This document shows, one piece after another, positions 49,401 to 57,786 of a stretch of 64,000 nt of DNA. The DNA lies in the NCBI GenBank assembly GCA_964019055.1, contig OZ025221.1, positions 1,617,001 through 1,681,000 on the forward strand, given 5' to 3'. Source of the DNA: Anthopleura xanthogrammica. Lineage: Eukaryota > Cnidaria > Anthozoa > Actiniaria > Actiniidae. The notes under the pieces are model-generated. The model did no database searches. It was not told the DNA's origin and saw only the letters and a program-made list of their open reading frames with translations. A program made the position numbers and the translations under genes. Each line of letters begins with the position of its first letter. The stretch's first letter is position 1.

Positions 49401-50954
49401 TAAGCCAGAGAGAGAAAAAAATGATAAAAATTAAACAGTACCCTGAAGATGGCAGCTCGGGTAGAAAGCTCATGTTTAAATCTTGGCTTGAAGTATAGCC
49501 CATTTGAAACACATATGAATTTGAACTCATTAATAAGCCACAATGTTCCCATCAGTGAGGACTTCATTAATAACTTTTATTATACATTTTACTCACTATC
49601 TCGCTTCTGATTGGCCAAGAGCCCTCAGCCAATCCCTGATATTGTGTGAACTCGGCATGATAAATTTATTATCTGTACATAAAACCTACAGATAATACAT
49701 TTATCATGTTGAGTTCAAAGGTCACAATGAAAATGGAAATACATTTGCTATTTTTTGGAAAGCAGAATTAAATCTTTATTCTTAGTTTACAAAATGTAAA
49801 ATAAAACAATTATTGAATTCGGTTTTCGCATGATATCATAAATATCAAGACCTCGGCCGTTTTATCCACCTCAGCCTACGGCTTCAGCAGATAACATGGC
49901 CATGGTCTTGATAATTTACGATATCATGCTCAACCTCATCCAATAATTATTGTTTAATGTCAGAGGCAAAGATATGTGTGTATCAAAATACACTACCTTG
50001 AATTGGTCTTGATAATTTACAATATCATGCGAAAACCGAATTCAATAATTGTTTTATCATACATTTCGTAAACTAAGAATAAAGATTTAATTCTGCTTTA
50101 GAAAGATAGTAAACGTATTTCCATTTCCATTGTAACCTTGAGTGAACTCAACATGATAAATGTATTATCTGTAGGTAAAACCTACAGATAATACATTTAT
50201 CATGTCGAGTTCACATGATATCAGGGATTGGCTGAGGGCTCTCGGCCAATGATCAGAAGTGAGATAGTGAGTAAAATGTATAATAATATATCTTACTTGA
50301 TAATATCTCTTTCATCTTTTTATCCGTTAGAAACACAGGATAAAGGTTGCCATCACTGTTGATATCTAGTATGCCAACAACCATTGGTTTCTCAGAGTTT
50401 GGATCATAGGCAATTATTGGGGCACCACTGGCACTTTTAACTTGAAAACCAGCTTTTTTGCTAACACTTGTCACCTCATATTCATTGTCTGAATTTTTGA
50501 CTTCAAATGTCAATGCAACAAGCTCTTTTCCTTCAAAGGCATATGCATACAGAGCCTCGTGCATTGGAAGGAAAGTACGGGAGGTACCATCATCCATAAT
50601 CTTTAGAAATTCATCCTCATTTTGGCCCTTAAACAATGCAATCGAGACACGGTCTTTCTCAGAACTGAGCACATCGTATACCTCTCCTCTGTGATCGTTG
50701 TTGTCTTTATGTTTCGGATATCGAGAACAGTAGCGTTCAGCAACTATTTTACTACCTGGAGGAACACATAAGGGGCCTTTGAGCACTGAACAACTTGTGA
50801 TGAAGAAGTATAAGTTGTCATCTTTTTTCATTTTTACTCCAAATCCAAGCGCTTTTTTCTCGAGATGACCATTACTATCGATCTCTAATACTCTAACCAA
50901 GGCTTTTCTTTCGTTTTCCTTACTTTCCTTTAAGAAATTATGTTTTGAGTACAT
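30697..50954 (-). CDS. gene B: pseudoprotease / RHIM-like / death-domain adaptor, 16 exons
   Basis: Exons in transcript order: 50297-50954, 48843-48863, 45949-46011, 44636-44710, 41920-41991, 41550-41621, 41256-41327, 40208-40304, 39521-39561, 37970-38026, 37264-37320, 36577-36633, 35918-35974, 32354-32587, 31129-31206, 30697-30896. All are GT-AG; 1911 nt in frame, 636 aa. Residues 1-218 are trypsin-like: GFGVKM, FFITSCSVL at the His site (Ser56), VSIALF at the Asp site (Ser104), and SASGAPII keeping Ser176. The linker is made of 21- to 75-nt phase 1-1 exons, two of them tandem copies. The 97-nt exon encodes a RHIM-like GNAQVAVGPNAKI. Four 57-nt acidic exons (DQSAEDDDVGD type) follow, then the helical domain (78 codons), a 26-codon linker and a death-domain-like end. 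Cytosolic adaptor role is inferred from this order. A distant 5' noncoding exon cannot be excluded. Confidence 0.75.
31437..31560. mobile_element. MITE, AAACCCGT family
   Basis: Inverted relative of 12678-12800 with ends TAAACCCGTTAAAT and ATTTCACGGGTTTA. Confidence 0.7.
31714..31990 (+). mobile_element. tRNA-derived SINE
   Basis: The head has an A box TGGCGTAGCGGTGAGAGCGC and a B box GTTCGAGATTC, followed by a non-tRNA body. It lies in a gene B intron, antisense to the gene. Confidence 0.7.
32022..32188. mobile_element. short TIR element (TAGAGGCTT ends)
   Basis: The left end TAGAGGCTTGGCACCATCAC and right end GTGATGGTGCAAAGCCTCTA are inverted repeats; the interior has CAGGAGGCA/TGCCTCCTG arms. 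Confidence 0.75.
32354..32587 (-). other. gene B helical-domain exon
   Basis: A 234-nt phase 1-1 exon. It shares with gene A (15736-15975) a pattern of two hydrophobic helices, PPPE, then C.K.C..LKQQER.DI and LPNGMTG before the donor. I do not recognise the family. A death-fold (CARD/DED-like) bundle is possible but unproven. Confidence 0.55.
32620..33145. repeat. microsatellites (GGAT/GAAT)n and (ATT)n
   Basis: Tetranucleotide repeats at about 32620-32805, then ATT arrays at about 32899-32966 and 33090-33142, all in the gene B intron. Apparent HPSIHPSI open frames here are repeat artefacts. Confidence 0.95.
33388..33800 (+). mobile_element. DNA-transposon end, copy 1 (CACAGGGAGCCC family)
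   Basis: About 410 bp nearly identical to 57787-58212. It starts with CACAGGGAGCCC and has an internal inverted repeat around ATAGCCGATTAAATTC / GAATTTAATCGGCTAT. The palindromic element 33808-34985 is inserted at its right side. Confidence 0.75.
33808..34985. mobile_element. 1.18-kb palindromic foldback transposon with target duplication
   Basis: Two arms of about 510 bp are near-perfect reverse complements around a spacer of about 142 bp (34326-34467). The ends CACAGGTAGCCC and GGGCTACCTGTG are flanked by direct CATAAGA repeats (33801-33807 and 34986-34992). A 63-codon open frame appears in mirror image in both arms and has no recognisable family. Confidence 0.9.
35100..35455. repeat. AT-rich simple-sequence region
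   Basis: Imperfect TTA/ATT/ATC triplets, noncoding, in the gene B intron between the helical-domain exon and the acidic exons. Confidence 0.9.
35457..35824. mobile_element. 368-bp TA-flanked MITE (CAGTCAA ends)
   Basis: The ends CAGTCAACTGACTAATCAAACC and the inverted right end finishing TTGACTG are flanked by TA; inner arms include GTCTGGAATGTTTATT. Tc1/mariner-like ends. Confidence 0.8.
35918..38026 (-). repeat. tandem array of acidic linker exons of gene B
   Basis: Four 57-nt phase 1-1 exons at 35918-35974, 36577-36633, 37264-37320 and 37970-38026. The last three are almost identical and sit in tandem genomic units of about 700 bp (36540-37190, 37205-37905, and a partial one). Each full unit also holds a retroelement tail ending TTAAATAAAATAAAAA. 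Confidence 0.85.
36735..37142 (+). mobile_element. retroelement 3' end with poly-A tail, copy 1
   Basis: It ends CACGCTCTGTTGAAGC with an ATTAAATAAAATAAAA tail and is duplicated at 37434-37855 as part of the exon-bearing tandem unit. Strand is inferred from the A-rich tail. Confidence 0.5.
39660..40034. repeat. hexanucleotide microsatellite (GGCAAT)n
   Basis: About 40 perfect copies at 39794-40034, preceded by a degenerate GCCAAT/GCTAAT tract. It lies in the gene B intron just after the RHIM-like exon. Long open frames in several phases here are artefacts. Confidence 0.95.
40208..40304 (-). other. gene B RHIM-like motif exon
   Basis: 97 nt, phase 1 in and phase 2 out, acceptor ACACAG|AT and donor GTAAGT, as in gene A. 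It encodes DGPLQTIINNYYNLNI, then SGNAQVAVGPNAKINT. The core V-A-V-G-P-N-A-K-I keeps the GN..V.[IV]G spacing but has its Asn one place earlier than the RHIM consensus, so it is a weaker match than gene A. Confidence 0.55.
40569..40975. repeat. about 112-bp intronic tandem repeats, array 1
   Basis: Units contain CAAGGTACAATTGACAAAAG, a CAAGCTAGA stretch and TTGTTTCCTATCCCAGGTCT. The related array 2 is at 44221-44600. No coding potential. Confidence 0.85.
41060..41640 (-). repeat. 294-bp tandem duplication carrying one gene B linker exon
   Basis: Unit 1 (about 41060-41345) and unit 2 (about 41360-41640) are nearly identical, each with a GT/G tract and one 72-nt exon (41256-41327 and 41550-41621). 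The two exons encode the same 24 residues (DEGAASSSGAAT...). Confidence 0.9.
41860..43400 (-). repeat. duplication block X, copy 2
   Basis: Copy of 18770-20260. It carries exon 41920-41991, the MITE 42285-42614 and an expanded (TTGA)n array at about 42205-42271 that has only about four units in copy 1. Confidence 0.85.
43430..43530. repeat. (TCAA)n microsatellite
   Basis: A (TCAA)n run at about 43431-43490, an interruption, then a shorter run to 43527. Confidence 0.95.
43531..44220. other. gene B intron, A-rich, no gene
   Basis: TATATA/CACACA-rich simple sequence at about 43740-43890; no exon-like signal found. Confidence 0.6.
44221..44600. repeat. about 112-bp intronic tandem repeats, array 2
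   Basis: Four units of the 40569-40975 family, adjoining exon 44636-44710. Confidence 0.85.
44721..45012 (-). mobile_element. MITE inserted next to a gene B splice acceptor
   Basis: Inverted copy of the element at 12277-12568. On the coding strand it ends about 9 bases before the acceptor of exon 44636-44710, and its terminal GGTTTTTTCTAAT supplies the pyrimidine tract. Confidence 0.8.
45551..45686. mobile_element. short TIR element (TTATCCCACACC ends)
   Basis: TTATCCCACACCATAGAAAA and TTTTCTATGGTGTGGGATAA are perfect terminal inverted repeats around a spacer of about 96 bp, in a gene B intron. Confidence 0.8.
46170..46560. repeat. CAAGATCTTG-rich repeat, cluster 1
   Basis: Dense variants of GGCAAGATTCTT and CAAGATCTTG. 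Because the core is a 10-bp palindrome, both strands read alike and the region can fold extensively. Confidence 0.85.
46620..47900. other. gene B intron, no gene seen
   Basis: AT-rich sequence with only short open frames and no exon-like signal. Confidence 0.5.
47930..48625. repeat. about 75-bp satellite of CAAGATCTTG type, cluster 2
   Basis: About eight tandem units, each with GCCATGATCTTGCAATAATA, CACAAAATCTTCCCAAGATC and a TTATAATCTTG stretch. It lies about 220 bp from the 21-nt exon 48843-48863. Confidence 0.9.
49578..50286. mobile_element. foldback element against the gene B exon 1 donor
   Basis: The outer arms TATACATTTTACTCACTATC and its inverse enclose further inverted repeats (ACCTACAGATAATACATTTA). 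Its end lies about 10 bp from the GT donor of exon 50297-50954. Confidence 0.75.
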
Positions 50955-50981
50955 CTTGACAGGAATGATTTTAGAGTCCTT

Positions 50982-51767
50982 CCGGTGTCACAGTGATATG
51001 TGTACCCCCGAGGATCCAGTATCCCCGTACCCAGATCCCTAGCGATATGTGTATCCCCGTACCCAGATCCCTAGTGATATGTGTACCCTGGGAGGGGGAT
51101 ACCAATATCTCTGGAGTATCTCTGGAGTATCACTGGTGGGAGCGCCCAAAAAGAACAAAGTAGAAGACAAAAAAACGTAAGAAAACGGCGTGATAAAGAA
51201 GGAGACAAGTAAAAAGAAATACAGGACGAAATCTGTTGTTCACCAGGTTTTAAAATCTGAAAATATAACGTAAAACTGAGCGAGGAAAGGAAAACAAAAG
51301 CATATGACAGCATCACAACATGATATTTTTATTATTCACGAATCAAGCTGAATCAAGGTAAGAAAATGAATAAAATAAATAAAAATAAAATAAAATGAAT
51401 CATAAATATCAATTCTTTCTTATTTCAGCTAACTGCATTTTTTTCTTAGTTTCATACCTTTCGAAGATTTAACAGAAATACATAAGCTTAAGCTTTATAT
51501 AGGCGTAGGCAAGTGATTTCTAAAACCTTTTTTCGTGTCCTACAGCTTTCTAAAACTTTTTTTTGCTGACTAGAATTTTCAGGATACTTTTTGTTTATTA
51601 TATAATCAACGAGACTCGTATATTTATTCACAATATACATTTAAGGGGGAGGGGGCTTGGGGGATACACATATCCCTGGTGGGAATCGCTAGGGGATACA
51701 CATATCGCTAGGGATCTGGGTACGGGATACTGGATCCTCGGGGGTACACATATCACTGCCACACCGG
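50982..51767. mobile_element. foldback element just upstream of the gene B start codon
   Basis: The arms CCGGTGT..CAGTGATATG with TGTACCCCCGAGGATCC, and their inverse at about 51655-51767, are inverted repeats of about 100 bp. The left end is 27 bp upstream of the gene B ATG. The interior has no recognisable gene. Confidence 0.75.
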
Positions 51768-52089
51768 TTCTCAGAATCTCCCTTCCCAGAATTCTTTCCA
51801 GGCCTTACCACAGGGAGCCCAATATAGATAAAAGTGCTAGACAAATAATATCCGAAAAAATGCTTTTTATTGGGAAAAAATGGGTGAGGTTGCGCGGAAC
51901 GTGTGCTAAATAATACAAGGGAACAAAAGAACCAAGCCAAGACCCTGCATTTCTTTTAGCGCGCCTTTGTTTTCCTATTTGTTGCGATTACCTAAAACCG
52001 TGACTGGGACGTGGGGACGCGGGACAGGGACGCGAGTGAAAAAACCGGGACTCGATATTTTTCGATAGAAAAACTTCCATCTTCAACAA

Positions 52090-52356
52090 AATTATTATTA
52101 TCAGTCACTAGCTACTTTACAACTGAACCAGTTGAAGGCATGATCAACAGGACAAGAAGTCCCATGCTAAGACCAGCCTAATATCATGAGAGGTGGTTAG
52201 TATGAGGTGTAGACACTGAGGGTGGTCACTGCCAGGGTTTCTTTACGTCCTCAGTGGTTCTTTTACGTCCCTCCGATATTGGTTAGTGATGAAGTGTGGA
52301 GAGACGGGACCGCCATTTAAAGTGGTCATCCGAGCCACTTGAAAGTCTAACCGTTT

Positions 52357-52403
<47 letters not shown>

Positions 52404-52473
52404 CCGGGAATCGAACCACGACCTCCCGCACGAAAGTCCGGTGCTCAACCAACTGAGCCAACCGGGTGGCGGT
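52090..52473 (-). mobile_element. tRNA-derived SINE with TAA-repeat tail
   Basis: On the minus strand: A box GGTTGGCTCAGTTGGTTGAGC, B box GGTTCGATTCCC, then a body of about 300 bp ending in a (TAA)n-type tail at 52090-52100. This is a full-length SINE layout. Confidence 0.85.
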
Positions 52474-52811
52474 TTATCGAAAATAACACTGCAATTTACA
52501 ATTTTCTTTGACTTCTTTCACGCCATTTGTGAAGGTGTTGTAGATTGATCATAAAAAAATGCACTTCAAAGCTATGCATGACGAGCTTAGCTCCAAAAAG
52601 ATTTTCCCAGGTTACATTGGTGTTACGCTTATCTTCAAAAGGTGTTTTAATCCTTAGCAAGATATGTTTTATATTTAGATAGCAACAAAGTAATGCAACA
52701 CACACAAAACATGCACAGATATCGGAAAACCTAGTAAAAAGATTATCAAAATAGTCTCACTGTATAATATTGTAGTCGTAATTTTGCAATTACAAAGAGT
52801 ATAAAGTATTT

Positions 52812-53050
52812 TAGACTGTGAACAGTCCCTCTTTTCCCTCCTAACTCAGTCGAATCGGGTTTTTCCCTGCCTTGGACGCGCGGAGAATGGGGGCTAGTTT
52901 GAAGCGGCACGCGGGAGAGGAAAAGTAGGGTCCCTACTTTTCCTCTCCCGCGTGCCGCTTCAAACTGGCCCCCATTCTCCGCGCGTCCAAGGCAGGAAAA
53001 AACCCGATTCGACTGAGTTAGGAGGGAAAAGAGGGACTGTTCACAGTCTA
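52812..53050. mobile_element. 239-bp near-perfect palindrome, Mutator-like MITE
   Basis: The ends TAGACTGTGAACAGTCCC and its inverse form arms of about 118 bp meeting near 52931. Both sides have the 9-bp direct repeat AAAGTATTT (52803-52811 and 53051-53059). Long arms plus a 9-bp duplication suggest a Mutator-type origin. Confidence 0.85.
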
Positions 53051-53530
53051 AAAGTATTTTAAAGATCTAATATTTAGAGAATGTAATGAGAAGCTTCTAA
53101 TTTAAATTAACGTCCGTATCATGTAAATGATTAACATGAGTCATAAACAAACTTCCCGCTTTATTCTTTGAATTCGCTCTTACGATAAACATCTCCGATA
53201 CAACAAGCGCTTTGATCAGCTAGTAGTGGTAAATTAAGCTTGTTTGTTTCATGTAATTTCTATTACTTAATGATTCTCTACTTAACACAGCAAAGGTTTG
53301 GATTGTCCGTATGTTTGGCCGGCTAATGGAGCGTATTTTGTTCGACTTTGTTCTATAATAGTTCCCGCCAAATGCGTAAGTCACAACACATCATGTTTGA
53401 TACAATATTCAGGTTAGTAGACCCACTAATAATGGCTCAACTTTGGAACCACGGCGGAAGGATTTTATCTAATTCTGAGAAAATTTGAGAACCACGCATC
53501 TACTTGGATTAAAAGTTTAGAAGTTGCGAT

Positions 53531-53866
53531 AGAGGTTAGCATAAAGATCTGTAGAAATTGACTCTACTTGGGCACTAGATTGCCTGTAGAACGGTGGTCT
53601 ACTTGGATCATATAGAGGTAGTGTAAAGATCTGTAAGAATCGATTCTACTTGGGCACTAGATTGCCTGTAGAACGGTGGTCTACTTGGATCATATAGAGG
53701 TAGTGTAAAGATCTGTAGAAATTGACTCTACTTGGGCACTAGATTGCCTGTAGAACGGTGGTCTACTTGGATCATATAGAGGTAGTGTAAAGATCTGTAA
53801 GAATCGATTCTACTTGGGCACTAGATTGCCTGTAGAACGGTGGTCTACTTGGATCATATAGAGGTA
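53531..53866. repeat. 82-bp tandem repeat with alternating variants
   Basis: Four units alternate between GTAGAAATTGACTC and GTAAGAATCGATTC variants, giving a higher-order unit of about 165 bp. The shared part is CTACTTGGGCACTAGATTGC. Confidence 0.95.
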
Positions 53867-54239
53867 GCAAGGGATTTCGGTTTCATGTACTAGATATGAT
53901 GCTGTGAATTTCATAGACGGAGATTTAGATTCATAACATACAAAGATATGTAATATAGCTTATTTAATCATAAATATGTGATTTTTTTAAAAAAATGTTA
54001 ATATACCTAAGGACAAAAAAGTGGCGGGTCTCGCCTTACCCTCCGTTAAAAGCAAACTAGCTGACGTGATGTACAGTTAACAGATCATCAGATAAGAGAA
54101 CTTCTTTAGGCTCAAAGGTGTCGGCTCAAAGCTTCATATTACCTGGTGATAATTAGTTGAGGGTGAGTTGAACTAACCCTCAGCCAATTAAGAAACATAA
54201 TCTTTTAGGAGCTAAGCTCGTCATGAGTTTTGCAGTCCC

Positions 54240-55400
54240 TCATTGAACAAATGAAAAGGGTTCTTTCATGAAGTTTTAACGTCTTCCACTTCAAAATAAG
54301 AAGCTTTTGAAAGCATTTGATAATTTCTTTCAATCAATTTCTTCCATTCATAACTACCAAACTAGACTAGCTACTAAATCTTCATACTATATTCATACTG
54401 TAAGAACTAACTACGGCAAATTTTCACTTCGCTACACTGGTCCTCAAGAATGGAATGATTTGAATGAATGTATACTAAAACTCTTTCTATAAAATTATTT
54501 AAATCAACTATTAAGTCTAACTTCCTCTCTTCATATTCAGATCAATAAGTACCTTAATCAAGTAGACCGTCTTAATTACTAGCATATTAAGGAGGCTAGA
54601 AAGGGTTTTTGAACTTGCATATAGACTAACAAAAACGACCCTGAAAAACTTTATATGACTAATATGTGACCGTAAGTTGACCCAGAAGACGAAAGACCAT
54701 CAAGTAAAGGTTGGAATGAAAATAAAAATATGACGCAACACGTTGCTATGACAATGATAGAACACTTCAAATGTGTACAAAGTTTTTCATTTAAGAATTC
54801 ATAACTCAAAAACCGAACGGTGAAAGTTGTTTAAAATTGGCATGTTTGAAGTTCATCATCCAATCTTTGATTAGACCGAAAAAGAAAAAATTCTGTAATG
54901 AGGAATTCTCAGAAATCAATGAAGTTTATTTTAGGACGTTCCCCATTACAGAATTGTTTTATTTTTTCTTAGCACTTACGAACCATTAAATAAAAGCCAC
55001 ATGTAAAGTTTAAATAAAAATTACTGTCCAGTTTTTAAGTTATCTTAGTTTAAGTATGAGGTTTTTTGGGACAAAATTTTCCTATTTCCATTTCAAATGA
55101 TTCAGTGCTACGTCATTTAAGAGCGCGCGCTTATTCAAGGAAAACTATTTCGAGCCTCCTTATATTATCTATGTATGTAGTTATGTATGTTATTTAGTTT
55201 GTTGTTGTTGTTCTTGCTGTTTTTGTTTTTTTTCCCCTTCCATTCTTTTTCGTCAATCTTATTATAGCCTTTATATTTAATAGTGTGACCATATGGTTGT
55301 TGTTTTTTCTTTCACAAAATATTTATTTGTATCATTAATATCAATAATTGTACTCTGTAAATATCCCTTGGACATTAGGCCTAATTATTCTGAATATTGT
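54240..55400 (+). mobile_element. LINE 3' end with a nested MITE
   Basis: At 54307-54492 the frame encodes the C-terminal LINE pattern (IHNYQTRLATKSSYY, then TNYGKFSLRYTGPQEWNDL). A MITE at 54590-55161 (ends AGGAGGCT and AGCCTCCT, flanked by ATATTA on both sides) interrupts the 3' part. Confidence 0.75.
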
Positions 55401-55496
55401 TACTCAACCAGATTACCTTTAAATATATTTTGAGTAACATTTACTTTTTTTTTTTGGTATAATAACACTAAATTGCTTTATGTTGTTATGTAAACA

Positions 55497-55735
55497 AGAG
55501 GATAAGTGTACAATAGATAGAGTATGGGACCTAACACAGATCCCTGAGGCAGACCAAATGGCAGTTCGAATTTCACGCAGACAAACTGATGTCGATGTCG
55601 GTTGCGAAAATAGGATGCAACTCATGTGAGTGCTTTGTCTTTTATACCAGACCTTTCTGTGACACGCTTTAGAAGTATACTGTGATCGACCGTATCAAAG
55701 GCCGGCCGCAGATAAGTCCAGCAGAAGTAGAACGA
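55497..55735 (-). mobile_element. LINE reverse transcriptase fragment
   Basis: The minus strand encodes FDTVDHSILLKRVTERSGI, then SYFRNRHRHQFVCV and LPFGLPQGSVLGPILY, the hallmark non-LTR RT core, with a frameshift between. It is 5' and 3' truncated. Confidence 0.8.
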
Positions 55736-56162
55736 CGGAGCATTTAGCATCAATAAAGCTTTTATGTGTGACGTCAATTGAATGAAAAAACTACTTCCGG
55801 GTCCAAAGCAAAAAGCAGTTTAGATTTTATAAAGTTTTTTCTTGCTACCTTTTTCTTCGTGACCGGATTTTTTGTCCAAAGTTCTAACTATTTCAGGTGG
55901 AGATTAAATCATCGAGAACATTTTTGCTTTATTTTAGCGGTTTTTATGAGCAGTTGGACCCGGAAATACGTCACAACTTAATAGCCCTAGTGCTCTTAGT
56001 ATATCATATGAGATATAACAGCGCAGTTCAGTGCTATGCTGTTTCTTGTTTGCAGATTGAAGAGTTTCATTCAGATTGTTGTCATTAATGTGGGTTATCG
56101 GTTGTGAGGCTATGGTCTTTTCGATGAATTTATAAATGAAGGCTTAATTAGAAACAGGTCTA

Positions 56163-57660
56163 AAGTTTTTGAATTCATGCTTGATGTTTGGTATCTGTCT
56201 GTCTGTCTGTCTGTCAGTCAATGACATTGAAGAAACCATGAGAAACCGTTTCAGCTTGTCTAAATTTTAATGGTTACAATTATATTTTTCTCAGTAGTAC
56301 AAAATTCTTGTATTCATTAAAAAAACTAAGCAAAAAACAATAGTGCTGAACAACTGTCCTAGTTATACCATACTTCGAATGAACACTTGCATGGATTTGT
56401 CCTCATGTTCTCGATTCAAGTTTCATGTTTCGCCAGTCGAGAGTAAAACTGCAAAGTCAAGCTTTATCACTCCTACTGACTGGAATAATTATCACTCCTA
56501 GTGATTGGTTTCTAACAGAACAGAAAAAAACGAAGAAACCCAACTAAAGTTACTAAGTCACTCGTTTTCATTCCTACATTGTATCTACGTTCAATTGTTT
56601 CATGGATTCTTGAAGGCCACTCTATTTATTGGGAATGGATGTCAATTGGGACGTGAGTCCTGTTTCCTTTTCCAGTCACAACATTTCTTTCTTTCTTTAT
56701 ATGATTTATGATTTGTAACATTTATATGCTTATTCATAACAATTGTGACAAATAAACTAAACTAAACTAAACTAAATTTTGAAGAACTAACTACTGACTC
56801 GAACACACGTTGCAACTCAGCGTTGTACGCAACCTTCTGTGCAACATCGTTGACGGAATTACGTGCAACCAAACAATATGAAGTTTCAAGGTTTCAAGGT
56901 TTATTTTTTCCACATATTTACAGTTATAGATATTAATAAATACAGACAAAGAATCGTGGTAGAGCGCAGAAATACAACCCGAGGGGGTTAATGAAATTTT
57001 CTGCACCCTATTCATAGGTAGATGTAATTCAATTTAAAGTGGGACGAAAGAGGTGAAATTACAATGCATAAATAAGTTAAGAACAGTTCTTAGATACAAT
57101 ATGTTTGAAGGGAATTGCTTATAAATAATATGCTATACAAAAATAATGATGACGAAAATACTATCGAGATAATAAGAAGTTTTTATAGTTTGTTTTAAAC
57201 ATCCGATGAGATGAGCTCGTTTTAATACCGATGGGTACATCGTTCCAGCTTACTGCACTTGCATATTTCACGCTAAATTTACCGTAATTTAGGTTTACAC
57301 GGGGCAGAGAAAGATGTCTATTCGATGCAGAACGGGTATTATAATTGTGAGACAACTGTACTTCCTTAAAATAATACTGGAAAATTTCAGGCAATTGTTG
57401 ATTGACATGTTTATATGCAAGTAAGGCGTTTTTGTGTGGACACGAGTTACAGTGTCTCTGCCAATGATGTTAAGTTCTCAGCCGATTTCCTTGTACCACT
57501 GGCCTGAAGTTCTGCTACGTGTGAGCAGTTTTTCTATTTCATAGTTAGTTTTGTTGTATGTTACTAAGGTAGTTACTTGTGAAATCCCTCAAAAACTCTG
57601 TGGCCGGTAAGGTTATCTCGTGTGTTCGAGCCTTTTTTTATAATTTACAGTTCTGATTAG
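56163..57660. repeat. diverged repeat pair with 62500-63060
   Basis: Blocks such as ATACAAAATTCTTGTATTCA and AACTCTGTGG(C/T)CGGTAAGGTT occur in the same order in both places. This copy is split by the LINE at 56883-57400. Confidence 0.55.
56883..57400 (-). mobile_element. LINE 3' fragment
   Basis: The minus-strand frame at 57161-57394 has the LINE C-terminal pattern (HNYNTRSASNRHLSLPRVNL, then NYGKFSVKYASAVSWNDVP). The 3' end at about 56886 is marked by TTTCAAGGTTTCAAGG. Confidence 0.75.
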
Positions 57661-57786
57661 CTGATGCACTGTATTACTAACCTCGGAATGCTAATCGATA
57701 AATCGATAAAATTAGTTGATTAATATTGATTAATATCTGTAATCGACGTAGACGAAAACGAAAGTATTACTTAGCTCGTACTATCC

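Noticed and set aside
52373..52473. Genuine tRNA gene
   Set aside because: A and B boxes are present, but a long SINE body and TAA-type tail follow, and a proper acceptor stem is missing.
53531..53866. CRISPR-like regular array
   Set aside because: Units are contiguous 82-bp tandem repeats without unique spacers, in a eukaryotic genome.
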